Shown here piece after piece: positions 35,375 through 43,252 of a stretch of DNA of 64,000 bases. The DNA is taken from positions 1,426,001 through 1,490,000 of the forward strand of contig NZ_VIKU02000001.1 in assembly GCF_009371985.2 (NCBI RefSeq). The letters run 5' to 3'. This DNA comes from Pelagihabitans pacificus. Lineage in GTDB: Bacteria; Bacteroidota; Bacteroidia; Flavobacteriales; Flavobacteriaceae. Under the pieces are notes generated by a model. That model made no database searches. It had not been told where the DNA came from and saw only the letters and a list, made by a program, of their open reading frames with translations. The number at the start of each line of letters is the position of its first letter. Position 1 is the stretch's first letter. A program made the translations under genes and the position numbers.

Positions 35375-35679
35375 GTGCTTTCTTTTTACGAGGGGGGAAG
35401 GGTTATAAATATCGGGTATTGAGCGGAGAATTTACAGCTGGCCGACTACCTTTCTACAAGGTAACTAAAAGTCCCCAAGGGCCCGAGGGTTTTTTAAATC
35501 CTTTTCAAATGAGGAAGGATCGCCCAACGGTTATGACCATTATAGCTATTCTTACATTAGAAGTCCAGAGATAAAAAAACCTTCCAATCCACACAAAGGT
35601 TTGCCCTGCACTTTTCGACTTTGCCCAACGCGCATCAAAGAGTCCTTACGACCCTATTTTCGAAATTCGAGCTATCAAA
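35375..35679. other. 305-bp divergent intergenic region
   Basis: This lies between the TerB-like gene (leftward) and the plus-strand envelope genes. It is GC-variable, with AAGTCCCCAAGGGCCCGAGGG and a T6 run near 35472-35496. A terminator-like hairpin on the minus strand is listed separately. No credible ORF and no clear -7 box are seen. Confidence 0.4.
35573..35602 (-). terminator. terminator-like hairpin upstream of the TerB-like gene
   Basis: Read on the minus strand, AAACCTT (loop of about 12 nt, ends GGATTGG) AAGGTTT followed by a T-run fits a weak rho-independent terminator. It would stop leftward transcripts entering from the right or act as a leader attenuator. No gene on that strand ends here, so its role is unclear. 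Confidence 0.35.
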
Positions 35680-35937
35680 ATGTCCCAAAAAAAAAGCTCG
35701 GCAGATATACCTGAAAACCACAAAAACACGAGACCTATGAAATTGGGCCAAAACCTATTCAAAAAGAATCAGCCGATTTGGGGGAAACCCTTGATTTCCT
35801 ACGATCGGGAGAAAATGAACGAGGTATTTTCAGAAATCCCTACTGCTGAAAGTATCGAAGAACTCCCATCCCTGCCAACTAGCAGGCCGACCGATATCTC
35901 CTTGGAGACCGAGTTGTACCTAATGCTGCATTCGTAA
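35680..35937 (+). CDS. short hypothetical protein, first gene of the envelope run
   Basis: An 85-residue protein, or 66 residues if the second ATG at 35737 (MKLGQNLFKKNQPIW) is used. It is basic at the N-terminus and acidic/proline-rich towards the C-terminus (AESIEELPSLPTS), with no membrane segment or known motif. It sits 18 bp before the coiled-coil membrane protein gene on the same strand, which supports real translation in an operon. I do not recognise it. Confidence 0.5.
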   Translation: MSQKKSSADIPENHKNTRPMKLGQNLFKKNQPIWGKPLISYDREKMNEVFSEIPTAESIEELPSLPTSRPTDISLETELYLMLHS

Positions 35938-35955
35938 GCTGTTAATTCCCGCATT

Positions 35956-37164
35956 ATGATATTTTCAAATCAGCAGCTAAAGAACATGGCGTATCGTTCC
36001 GTTCACCTAGGAATCACCCCCAAGGAAGATTACATTTTGGACGAAAAAAAGATCCTCAACGGGTACAAGGCAAAAAAGTACACGTTGAACGAGCAAATAG
36101 GCGACTTGGGGGAATCGCTGGCGGAAAACATCCGTAAGATGGAAATCATCCGCGGCAAACTTTCCAAAGAGGTGGTCGCCAGGGCACAAAACAGCACGGA
36201 GACCATCGAACAGGAAATCAATACCGTCAAGGAAACGATCCAAACGCAAAAGGCAGGAATCAAAGAGCATATCCGCCGCTGTCAGTTGAATGGCGATACC
36301 CTTACGTATCGCTATAACATCGATGAGATTCATGGGATCGAAGATTTTGAGCCAGGACAGGAACTTCCCGAACCGAAAAAAAAGCAAGGCCCCAAACGTG
36401 TTCCTTTTTGGGCACTATACCTGGTCGAAGTGCTTTTTATTTTCGGGGAAGGAATCCTGTTTTACAACATTTTGATGGAGACGCACGACCTGCCCGTCAT
36501 TATTTTGCGGAGTATCTTTTTTATTCCCATCGTATTTGCCGCCAGTTTCCTGACCTCCAGAAAAATCTCCCTCCGTTGGGTCTGGTTGCCTATAATGCTC
36601 ATTACAGGGGTCTACGCCATCTTGGGCTTTACGGTCATGGAATGGTTCCTCGAATCCCAGGCGTTGGATGAGACACTTACGTTTACGGCCTTTTTTATCA
36701 AGAACGGGTTTTTGATTCTCGGTGCGCTGATGATGGTGACACTGGCACTGTTTTTAACCAATGCGGTAAAGAGCATCTACAATTACCAGGACCGAAGGAA
36801 GAAAAAGAAGAAAGAACCCGAACCCATTCCCGAACCTGTTGAAAAAACCCCACAACAGGCAGACCTCGATTTAAAACTGCTTGAACTAAAGGGCTCGTAC
36901 AAACGACTTCAAAAACTGGAAGAAAAGCTAACTAGCTCCCAGGCGGCCGGTACCGACGAATTCAAACGTATCCTCGGCGATGTGTCCGTTTTGGAACGCA
37001 AAACCGAGGAGTTATCGGCCCAGATAGGCGCTTTCGAAAAGGAGTTGGATACGCTCGAGATCCATTCAATGGAAGAACTTTCCAAATACCGGGAACACTT
37101 CGAAAACTACAGCAACGGAGATATGGACATTCAGTGGAAAGGATATGATTTTAGCCGTATTTAA
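35956..37164 (+). CDS. coiled-coil / four-transmembrane scaffold protein
   Basis: A 402-residue protein I cannot assign to a family. Residues about 28-110 are a charged coiled coil (EQIGDLGESLAENIRKME, KETIQTQKAGIKEH). Four hydrophobic helices follow at about 150-173, 180-200, 207-231 and 243-275, with a basic cluster at the membrane exit (RRKKKKK, residue 280-286) and a proline-rich linker (EPEPIPEPVEK). A second coiled coil runs from about 300 to 390 (LKGSYKRLQKLEEKL, LERKTEELSAQIGAFEKEL). Both coiled-coil ends are expected on the cytoplasmic side. The design suggests a membrane platform with cytoplasmic arms. It is cotranscribed with the VWA-like lipoprotein gene 17 bp downstream. Confidence 0.8.
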   Translation: MIFSNQQLKNMAYRSVHLGITPKEDYILDEKKILNGYKAKKYTLNEQIGDLGESLAENIRKMEIIRGKLSKEVVARAQNSTETIEQEINTVKETIQTQKAGIKEHIRRCQLNGDTLTYRYNIDEIHGIEDFEPGQELPEPKKKQGPKRVPFWALYLVEVLFIFGEGILFYNILMETHDLPVIILRSIFFIPIVFAASFLTSRKISLRWVWLPIMLITGVYAILGFTVMEWFLESQALDETLTFTAFFIKNGFLILGALMMVTLALFLTNAVKSIYNYQDRRKKKKKEPEPIPEPVEKTPQQADLDLKLLELKGSYKRLQKLEEKLTSSQAAGTDEFKRILGDVSVLERKTEELSAQIGAFEKELDTLEIHSMEELSKYREHFENYSNGDMDIQWKGYDFSRI

Positions 37165-37181
37165 TCGATAAAACTGCAACG

Positions 37182-37913
37182 ATGAAAAAAGGGATTTTTA
37201 TAGGACTATCGGCAATATTGGCAACCTTTGTGGCCAGCTGTGATACCGAATGTGAAACGGTGACCACCCGAAACATCACCATTCTGGTAGATGCGACAGA
37301 CTCCCTCTTGGTCGACAAAGCCCAGCAGGAGCTCCGCAAGGACAACTTTGAACAACTCGTCAACAAAAAGCTGGGGCTCACAGAAACACCTACTTGTTTT
37401 ACGGTCAATTATGACTTTGGGTATATTTCGACCCATAGTTACTACAATCCCACATCTACCCAATTGTCCCAAACCAAGTGGGGGCAGGCCAAAAACAAAT
37501 TGGTGTTGGGATGGCGTAGCTTCTACGATGCACACGAAAAGAATTTACAAAGCCTCGATTCCTTGGGGAATATGGAAAATACTTCGCTCTTTCCAACACT
37601 GATGAAAGCTATCCGCAAAACCGATGGAATCCTGATCGTGGTGAGCGATTTGATAGAGAACAACCCAGCCGTCAACTTTTATAAAAATCCGCCTACGACT
37701 CCCGAGCAAATGGAAAAGGCGTACCAGAAAATGGCAGCCTACTACCTGCCCGATACCATCGGATCGACGGATGAAAGGGAAGTATTGTTCATCGTACTGT
37801 CAGAGCCCAAAAATTCTGCCGTGGTACATAAGGCCCGGGCCTTTTGGAAGTATGCCCTGGAGGAACAAATGGGCCTACAGGTAAGTTTCGCTGACGGTAT
37901 CTCAACCCTGTAG
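37182..37913 (+). CDS. VWA-like lipoprotein
   Basis: A 243-residue protein with a lipoprotein signal (FVASC, Cys20). The mature part starts with TTRNITILVDATDSLL, where Asp37, Thr39 and Ser41 resemble the DxSxS MIDAS metal site of von Willebrand factor A domains. A Thr near 134-139 (NTSLFPTLMKAI) and Asp156 in ILIVVSDLIENN complete a plausible MIDAS. VWA domains mediate metal-dependent protein contacts. The rest is a mixed alpha/beta fold without another motif. It lies 2 bp before the next membrane gene, so it is probably part of one envelope assembly. The VWA call rests on pattern reading and is moderate. Confidence 0.72.
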   Translation: MKKGIFIGLSAILATFVASCDTECETVTTRNITILVDATDSLLVDKAQQELRKDNFEQLVNKKLGLTETPTCFTVNYDFGYISTHSYYNPTSTQLSQTKWGQAKNKLVLGWRSFYDAHEKNLQSLDSLGNMENTSLFPTLMKAIRKTDGILIVVSDLIENNPAVNFYKNPPTTPEQMEKAYQKMAAYYLPDTIGSTDEREVLFIVLSEPKNSAVVHKARAFWKYALEEQMGLQVSFADGISTL

Positions 37914-37915
37914 CC

Positions 37916-38818
37916 ATGCCAGCTCTTGTTGTATACATACTACTTCTCGTACTGGCATTGATCGCCTGTGTGCTGTTTTATATTCCAAGAAAGAATTGGT
38001 TCAACCTTAAGGTAGCCAAAGAAGAGGGATGGGGCACCTTGGTCGTACTCTTGATCGGAATGGGCACCGGGTTGCTTTGTTTTGTATTCAGCAAACTCCT
38101 TTTTTCAGCTTTCTGTCTCAGTATTTCCTCGAGCATCATCGAATATACTATCTTGATCAATAATGTATATTGGGTCGGGGCCGAATTGGTGTCACCCTTT
38201 CGTACGATCAAATATCCGTTGTCCTATTTCGGACTTCATACACTGTCCTATTTTGCGGGTCTGTACGCCGTACTATATTGTCTCAGCAAATTGAACCTTA
38301 CTTCCAAGTATAATCTGGCGCATGACCGTTTAAAATTACAACTGATGTGCTTGGGCCTATACCTATTCCTTGAAACCTTGTTATACGTATCCTATCCCTT
38401 TCAAACCTTCGAAAGCGGCTGGCGTATCTTTCATAATTTCTTTGCCGTTTTTGTGGCACGCTTGCACTTTACCGCTTGCTTGTTTATCGCCGCATGGATG
38501 CAGTTTCATTATCCTTGGGTGAAAATGGCCCTTCGTTCTAAGGTGTTATCGGTCCGCCATCAATGGCTTTCCGGTATTTTTTCCACTGCACGCACTACCA
38601 TCGCTTTTTTTGTCGCCCAAGGCATGTTGTTTTTGCTTCCGGCATTTATACGATCCTACGCCCCCTCCAACTTCGGGTTGGTCATCTCACTCTTGTTCAA
38701 TGGGGGGCTTCTTTTCGTCTTTTGGCGCTGGGTGTCGCCGGCTATGGTGCAACTGATGCAGTTTGTTATCGATTTTGAAAAAGGCAAACAAACGCGAGGT
38801 AAGCCCACGACTCAATGA
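37916..38818 (+). CDS. seven-helix inner-membrane protein, unknown family
   Basis: A 300-residue polytopic membrane protein with hydrophobic helices at about 3-23, 40-66, 107-125, 142-160, 174-197, 228-247 and 253-272, and a basic tail (KGKQTRGKPTTQ). Intramembrane or loop residues of note are a His/Phe-rich stretch (RIFHNFFAVFVARLHF) and Trp-rich ends. I recognise no transporter or enzyme signature. It starts 2 bp after the VWA-like stop and ends 69 bp before the penicillin-binding protein gene. The context suggests the membrane core of an envelope complex; that is inference. A relation to type VI iii TssN-type proteins was considered but not supported by any motif I can read. Confidence 0.78.
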   Translation: MPALVVYILLLVLALIACVLFYIPRKNWFNLKVAKEEGWGTLVVLLIGMGTGLLCFVFSKLLFSAFCLSISSSIIEYTILINNVYWVGAELVSPFRTIKYPLSYFGLHTLSYFAGLYAVLYCLSKLNLTSKYNLAHDRLKLQLMCLGLYLFLETLLYVSYPFQTFESGWRIFHNFFAVFVARLHFTACLFIAAWMQFHYPWVKMALRSKVLSVRHQWLSGIFSTARTTIAFFVAQGMLFLLPAFIRSYAPSNFGLVISLLFNGGLLFVFWRWVSPAMVQLMQFVIDFEKGKQTRGKPTTQ

Positions 38819-38887
38819 AAAGAATTTCAACATAGATTTCGACCCCAGTGTCGGAGCATTTAAATCTCGATTACCGAGTAAAACGAT

Positions 38888-40804
38888 ATGAACGATTGGA
38901 TAAAAGCCATACGATTGATCGGCGGTGTTTTTCTCGCCCTCATTCTCTTTCATGCCCTCTGGCCTTCTAAGATGGAGTTGGAGCCCAATACCCATTTTAT
39001 ATCCTCGGTACGGGATGAGGACCACCATCTGTTGGCCCTTTTTGGAGAAAATACCATACTTGACCACCGGTTGACCCAAGAAGAGTTGGCGGCTTTGGAC
39101 GCAAAAGGAACCTTGAACAAATATCCAATCGTTCCCGTATTATCCTACGACGAATTGCCAGAGAACTATATTTACTTTCTCACCAAGGTAGAAAACAAAC
39201 ATTTTTTCGATTTCGGAAAAGACAATCTGTTCGGACTCTCCTTTTCGGGCATTGCCCGCTTACTCAAAGGTCAGGCCAGTGGGGGTTCCAATATACCCCA
39301 ACAATTGTTAAAAAATGCCATCCATAAAAAAGACGGTTTGGGAACCATATACCTGTCCAGAAAATATGGGGAACAGTTGGGAGCCTTTCAAATGATGAAA
39401 TCTACCCCTCCTGAAGAGGTGTTGATCGCCTATACCAACTATTCGGGGAATTTCTGGTACGAGCGTGATTTTTCGGGACTTATCTTGGCTTCCTATACCA
39501 TCTTTGGCCGGCCGCCCCACGAATTGAACGATTTGGAAATGCTCCTAACGGTGAAGACTTTAAAAGGCGGTCGGGAACTCAAAGCGCTTTGCGATGATCG
39601 ATTCGCAAACAAAGCGCGTATCAAGCAACGAATTCTGGACTACTATGAATTGATTTCCGACCCCACCGAGACAGATAGGAAGCGGCTGTCCGACATGCGG
39701 AGGATGGAACTGGGATTTGCGCAACACAACAAGCTGCGAAATACCGATGTGCTCACACTCTTTCTCAATCAGCAGCGAGGAGCGGAAACCAGCCGATTTG
39801 CGGTTCAGTACGTTTCTTCCATTACTAAAGAACGACAGGACAAACTACTGGAGGCGGTGGACCAATTCTCCAAAAAGTTTCGTTCCCAACTAACGGTCAA
39901 GGACCATGAACTGCAACTTTCAGTCATCGCCATCGATATTGAATCCGGGGCTATCGAAGCAACCCTCGGAAATAGGAACAATACCGGTGTTATGGCCAAC
40001 CTCACTAATTATGGCAAGGGGTTTCAATGTGGTTCGGTACTTAAGCCCCTAGTGTTTTTGGAACTATTCGAGCACTTTGGTTTTGATGGGGATACCCGTT
40101 TGTTTAATGGGAATTTAGAAGAGTACGACTATAATCCCGGTAATGTAAAGGCCACGCTCCTGAACCAAGAAGTGCCTGTGAGGGATGTTCTTAAATACAG
40201 TCTGAACAAAGCGGCCGTCAACTATCGGGTATTTGCAAACCCGGCGAAAGTGGCTCAAAGGGTGGAAAAGAACTTCGAAAAAATCGGGGTTTCCGCGAGT
40301 CCCGGATATCCCTGGGGAGCCTCTTATATTCTGGGGACCAAAACACTAACGCCATGGGAAGTGGCCCAAGCCTATCAAATGCTGCTCAATGATGGGGAAG
40401 CCATTCCTTTAAGTCCTTGGAAATACATCATTGATCCCCATTTACAGGATACCATATATGACAATGCTTCCCAAAAACGAAAAAAATTGTATTCGACCGC
40501 CACGGCGAACCGTATTCAAAATTTACTACCTGCCGCTTTTGAAAAAGGAGGTACTTGTCACCGTCTCCTACAATGGCTACCCGAAGACAGAACCTACTAT
40601 GGAAAAACGGGCACTACCGGAAAGGCCAAAGATGGCTGGACCGTGCTCAGCGATGGGAAGAAACTGCTTGTGGTTTGGGCGGGGTACATGAAGATCGAAG
40701 ATGGGAAAATTATCCGTAAGGGGACCCCGTCCATCCCCAGCAAGTCAGGTGCGGGATCAGCAGGAGTCCTGGCCGCCATGGCCTATTCCAAATTGTATAA
40801 CTAG
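38888..40804 (+). CDS. divergent class A penicillin-binding protein (transglycosylase/transpeptidase)
   Basis: A 638-residue bifunctional peptidoglycan synthase with an N-terminal membrane anchor (residues 7-25). The GT51-like domain has FLTKVENKHFFDFG with catalytic Glu102 and SGGSNIPQQLLKN at 131-143. The usual EDxxF and HxGxD residues are altered (Asn for Asp, no following His), so transglycosylase activity is uncertain. The transpeptidase is intact: Ser383-x-x-Lys386 in CGSVLKP, Ser438-Leu-Asn440 in YSLNKAAVN and Lys573-Thr-Gly575 in YGKTGTTG. At 638 residues it is shorter than most class A enzymes (700-850). It is the last gene of the plus-strand run after the coiled-coil, VWA-like and 7-TM proteins, suggesting dedicated rather than general cell-wall synthesis. 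Confidence 0.87.
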   Translation: MNDWIKAIRLIGGVFLALILFHALWPSKMELEPNTHFISSVRDEDHHLLALFGENTILDHRLTQEELAALDAKGTLNKYPIVPVLSYDELPENYIYFLTKVENKHFFDFGKDNLFGLSFSGIARLLKGQASGGSNIPQQLLKNAIHKKDGLGTIYLSRKYGEQLGAFQMMKSTPPEEVLIAYTNYSGNFWYERDFSGLILASYTIFGRPPHELNDLEMLLTVKTLKGGRELKALCDDRFANKARIKQRILDYYELISDPTETDRKRLSDMRRMELGFAQHNKLRNTDVLTLFLNQQRGAETSRFAVQYVSSITKERQDKLLEAVDQFSKKFRSQLTVKDHELQLSVIAIDIESGAIEATLGNRNNTGVMANLTNYGKGFQCGSVLKPLVFLELFEHFGFDGDTRLFNGNLEEYDYNPGNVKATLLNQEVPVRDVLKYSLNKAAVNYRVFANPAKVAQRVEKNFEKIGVSASPGYPWGASYILGTKTLTPWEVAQAYQMLLNDGEAIPLSPWKYIIDPHLQDTIYDNASQKRKKLYSTATANRIQNLLPAAFEKGGTCHRLLQWLPEDRTYYGKTGTTGKAKDGWTVLSDGKKLLVVWAGYMKIEDGKIIRKGTPSIPSKSGAGSAGVLAAMAYSKLYN

Positions 40805-41137
40805 TATTTTTTTGCTAGTTTTAAGTAGTTGAACAAGTTGATTGATACGGACTAATAAAAAATAGATTATTCGAAAAAAAAGTACGCACTACCAAGGCGG
40901 TATCCGGACAGGAAGTACGCAAGGGCAGGCACTGGGGTCGTAATTGATGTTGTCTCCCCATCTTTTCCATACTTGCCCCTATCCTTTTTGGAAGTTTCTT
41001 TACCACTATGCCAATCGAACAGCAAGATAAGCCGAAAGGATGCTCGCCAAACCATACTTTTATGATTTTGATAAGAGCCGAACGCTAGGGAAGTCCGTAT
41101 ATACACAGATGAATTGGATGAAAACGGTACAAAAGCA
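40805..41137. other. 333-bp intergenic region between PBP and small gene
   Basis: The first 80 bp are AT-rich with no clear hairpin. I see no ORF I can support and no strong promoter box. A TTG at 41114 could extend the next gene by eight codons. Confidence 0.4.
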
Positions 41138-41551
41138 ATGAACGATCTTTTCAAAAGACGGGAAGCCATTCTCAAAAGCTATTTCGAAGAGGGGCCGCCC
41201 TCAGGACAGGAGGGCTTGGAAGACCCTGTAGGGTCCGATTATGAAAGATTGAAAGCGTATCTCGTCCTATTGTACCAATACTATCTTCAAAGAGAGACCA
41301 TTTTGGAGCCAGATTTGCAAATGGCATTATGGCGATTCGTTCAGCTCGACGAGACTTACAGGGAAAAAATAGCACTGGCCCGGTTCGCTATTCTTAAAAC
41401 GCCGTCCGAAACCATCACCGGGGATTGGGAGACCTCCAAAAACATCCTTTTTCCACTCAAGGAAGGAGCTCCGGTAGCAACTTTGGAAGCGGCAAAGGAA
41501 AAGATGATCGCGGGGTATAAAGAAATTGTATGGGGCCTTTTGGAACGGTAG
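41138..41551 (+). CDS. small helical hypothetical protein
   Basis: About 137 residues from the ATG at 41138 (MNDLFKRREAILKSYF); a TTG eight codons upstream is an alternative. It is soluble and largely helical with a Tyr-rich helix (LKAYLVLLYQYYLQRE) and a C-terminal helix (AKEKMIAGYKEIVWGLLE). No motif recognised. It converges with the sigma-like gene with a 2-bp gap. Balanced residue usage supports a real gene. Confidence 0.6.
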   Translation: MNDLFKRREAILKSYFEEGPPSGQEGLEDPVGSDYERLKAYLVLLYQYYLQRETILEPDLQMALWRFVQLDETYREKIALARFAILKTPSETITGDWETSKNILFPLKEGAPVATLEAAKEKMIAGYKEIVWGLLER

Positions 41552-41553
41552 GG

Positions 41554-42273
41554 TTAAATATGTGCCTGTACCCTGGAACCCAAAAGATGTTTTTCGATGA
41601 TTTTGGGATCGATTTCCTTACTAATAGGTAGTTGATAGCAATCGATGATGGCGGGTAGCATATTCTTGGCAATGGTATCCGCGATTTTTTTACCTTGTCG
41701 GCAAATCCACTTGCGCACTGCTTCGAATTCCGTTTTTTCAAGCCCTTTGAGAATTTCCAGAAAACGTAATCCCTCCAGAAAACGCTGTCTCAAGTATTCC
41801 TTTTTCAATGCTTCAAAGCGGGAAAGTTCGATCCAATCCTGGATACACCGTCGCATTTCCTTGAGAATCGTCTTCTTGTAATCACCCCAAAGCGATTCAA
41901 AAACGCTGGGTTCGGCCGTTACCTCCAAGCAATCGGTCGATTCCGACGCTGGGAGCTTCCCTTGTAACAGCCGCTGATAATCCATGCACATGTTTCGGAT
42001 AACGGGAAAGTAATAGGTGGTCGCTTTGGCGGTACATTGTTCTCGTCGAAGCTTTCCGGCCTCACGGCGTTTGCGCTCTTTTAGGTACAGGTCGGCAAAT
42101 ATGCTTCGTGCGTGCGCTTCCAAATTCAGTCGAAACCCAAAGCGCAGCAACCAATGTTTGATCAGAGGTGCCACTAATGTATAAAATGCGCTATGCTTGC
42201 GATGATCATTCGGATGGTCGAGATATTCAAAAACAATATCCCAGCTAGGATGGTATGTTGGTTTGTGCCCCAT
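41554..42273 (-). CDS. possible divergent sigma-70-like/DNA-binding protein
   Basis: About 239 residues from the ATG at 42273 (MGHKPTYHPSWDIVFEYL). The frame continues to 42336. The protein is helical and basic. A region around residues 40-100 (IFADLYLKERKRREAG, YYFPVIRNMCMDYQRLL) resembles a sigma region-2-like helix bundle. A segment near 155-205 (RQRFLEGLRFLEILKG, VRKWICRQGKKIADTIA) resembles a helix-turn-helix with spacing like sigma region 4. The likeness is weak and by eye only. It would fit a regulator of the divergent amidase gene and neighbouring genes. Two direct repeats of GGGCTACTTAT lie about 90-120 bp upstream of this start. Confidence 0.5.
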   Translation of the reverse strand: MGHKPTYHPSWDIVFEYLDHPNDHRKHSAFYTLVAPLIKHWLLRFGFRLNLEAHARSIFADLYLKERKRREAGKLRREQCTAKATTYYFPVIRNMCMDYQRLLQGKLPASESTDCLEVTAEPSVFESLWGDYKKTILKEMRRCIQDWIELSRFEALKKEYLRQRFLEGLRFLEILKGLEKTEFEAVRKWICRQGKKIADTIAKNMLPAIIDCYQLPISKEIDPKIIEKHLLGSRVQAHI

Positions 42274-42645
42274 GATATGAACGGCGGTTTTTGATTGATG
42301 AAAAATACCAATCACAGTAGGTAGGGCCTGCTCCACATCGGAGCGGTAAGACTTTCTTGGGGCTACTTATATAAACGTTGGGTTGGGCTACTTATTTTAA
42401 ATAGGGGTTAAAAAAGAGGAAGTCGTTCAAAACCACGTAGAAATTTACTGTTTTAGTTTCCCATAGTCGCTGCCCGATAGGTTTTGAGCGGGTCTTGCTC
42501 TTCCCCTTCTCCCGTCACTTGTAAACGTAGTACCATTATTGGTACAACAACCAACCCAGTGGCGAACTGCAAAAGCATTTTTTAGTATCTTAGGGGAAGT
42601 ATTCCCCCGTCACTAGTTTGAAACAGGAACCAAAAAAGGAATACG
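42274..42645. other. 372-bp divergent control region of sigma-like and amidase genes
   Basis: This includes the GGGCTACTTAT repeat pair, a TATCTTAG near-match to the -7 box at about 42585, and the palindromic GGGGAAGTATTCCCC near 42594-42608. A GGTACAAC/ACGTAGTACC near-palindrome lies at about 42526-42546. No ORF is supported. Confidence 0.45.
42360..42395. repeat. tandem GGGCTACTTAT direct repeats
   Basis: Two exact copies at 42360-42370 and 42385-42395, spaced 25 bp start to start. A third, TGGCTACTTAT, lies at 33416-33426. Position upstream of the sigma-like gene suggests an operator. Confidence 0.6.
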
Positions 42646-43242
42646 ATGCTAGTTCTTCTTGATAATGGCCATGGAGCGCTTATAAACCGGAAATATCAAA
42701 CGGCTGGAAAGCGGAGTCCCGTATGGTCCGATGGCAGCCAACTGTTCGAAGGAGAGTTCAATAGGGCCATCGTAAACGGAATCATACAAAGGCTGACCCA
42801 ACTAAAAATTGCCTATGTCAACCTCGCCCCTGAATACCGGGATGTACGTTTGGAGACACGGGTAAAAAGGGCTAACGAGTATCCCGTTCGAAGCAGTTTT
42901 TATCTTAGTATCCATTCCAATGCGGGCGGTGGCTATGGCTCGGAAATTTTCACCTCGCCAGGCGATACCAAAAGTGATAAAATTGCCACCATTTTTGGAC
43001 ATGCATTTAAAAACGTTTTTCCCGATCGAAAACTGCGCACTGATTTTTCGGACGGTGATTTGGATAAGGAACAACGCTTCTATGTGCTAACCAAGACGAA
43101 AATGCCCGCCATCCTCACCGAGAATTTTTTTATGGACAATGAGGAGGAGTGTAAAAACATCCTCATGACCAGGGAAGGCAGGGATAAAGTCATCCAATAC
43201 CACCTCGATGGGATATTGGAAGTGCAAAAACTACGGTTATAA
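42646..43242 (+). CDS. N-acetylmuramoyl-L-alanine amidase (Amidase_3), no signal peptide
   Basis: A 198-residue zinc amidase that cuts the bond between MurNAc and the stem peptide. The metal and catalytic residues are clear: His9 in LLDNGHG, Glu37 in EGEFNRAIVN, His90 in YLSIHSNAGG and Glu159 in AILTENFF. It is only the catalytic domain, with no SH3b, SPOR or signal peptide, in contrast to housekeeping AmiC types. That resembles phage endolysins or effectors that leave the cell by another route. It is divergent from the sigma-like gene and 11 bp upstream of the kelch lipoprotein gene. It complements the penicillin-binding protein gene 2 kb away. Confidence 0.92.
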   Translation: MLVLLDNGHGALINRKYQTAGKRSPVWSDGSQLFEGEFNRAIVNGIIQRLTQLKIAYVNLAPEYRDVRLETRVKRANEYPVRSSFYLSIHSNAGGGYGSEIFTSPGDTKSDKIATIFGHAFKNVFPDRKLRTDFSDGDLDKEQRFYVLTKTKMPAILTENFFMDNEEECKNILMTREGRDKVIQYHLDGILEVQKLRL

Positions 43243-43252
43243 AATTAACGAT

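Noticed and set aside
33593..43242. Type VI secretion (T6SSiii) or extracellular contractile system
   Set aside because: No sheath, tube, baseplate, VgrG or ATPase gene is present; only a faint general likeness of the 300-aa membrane protein remains.
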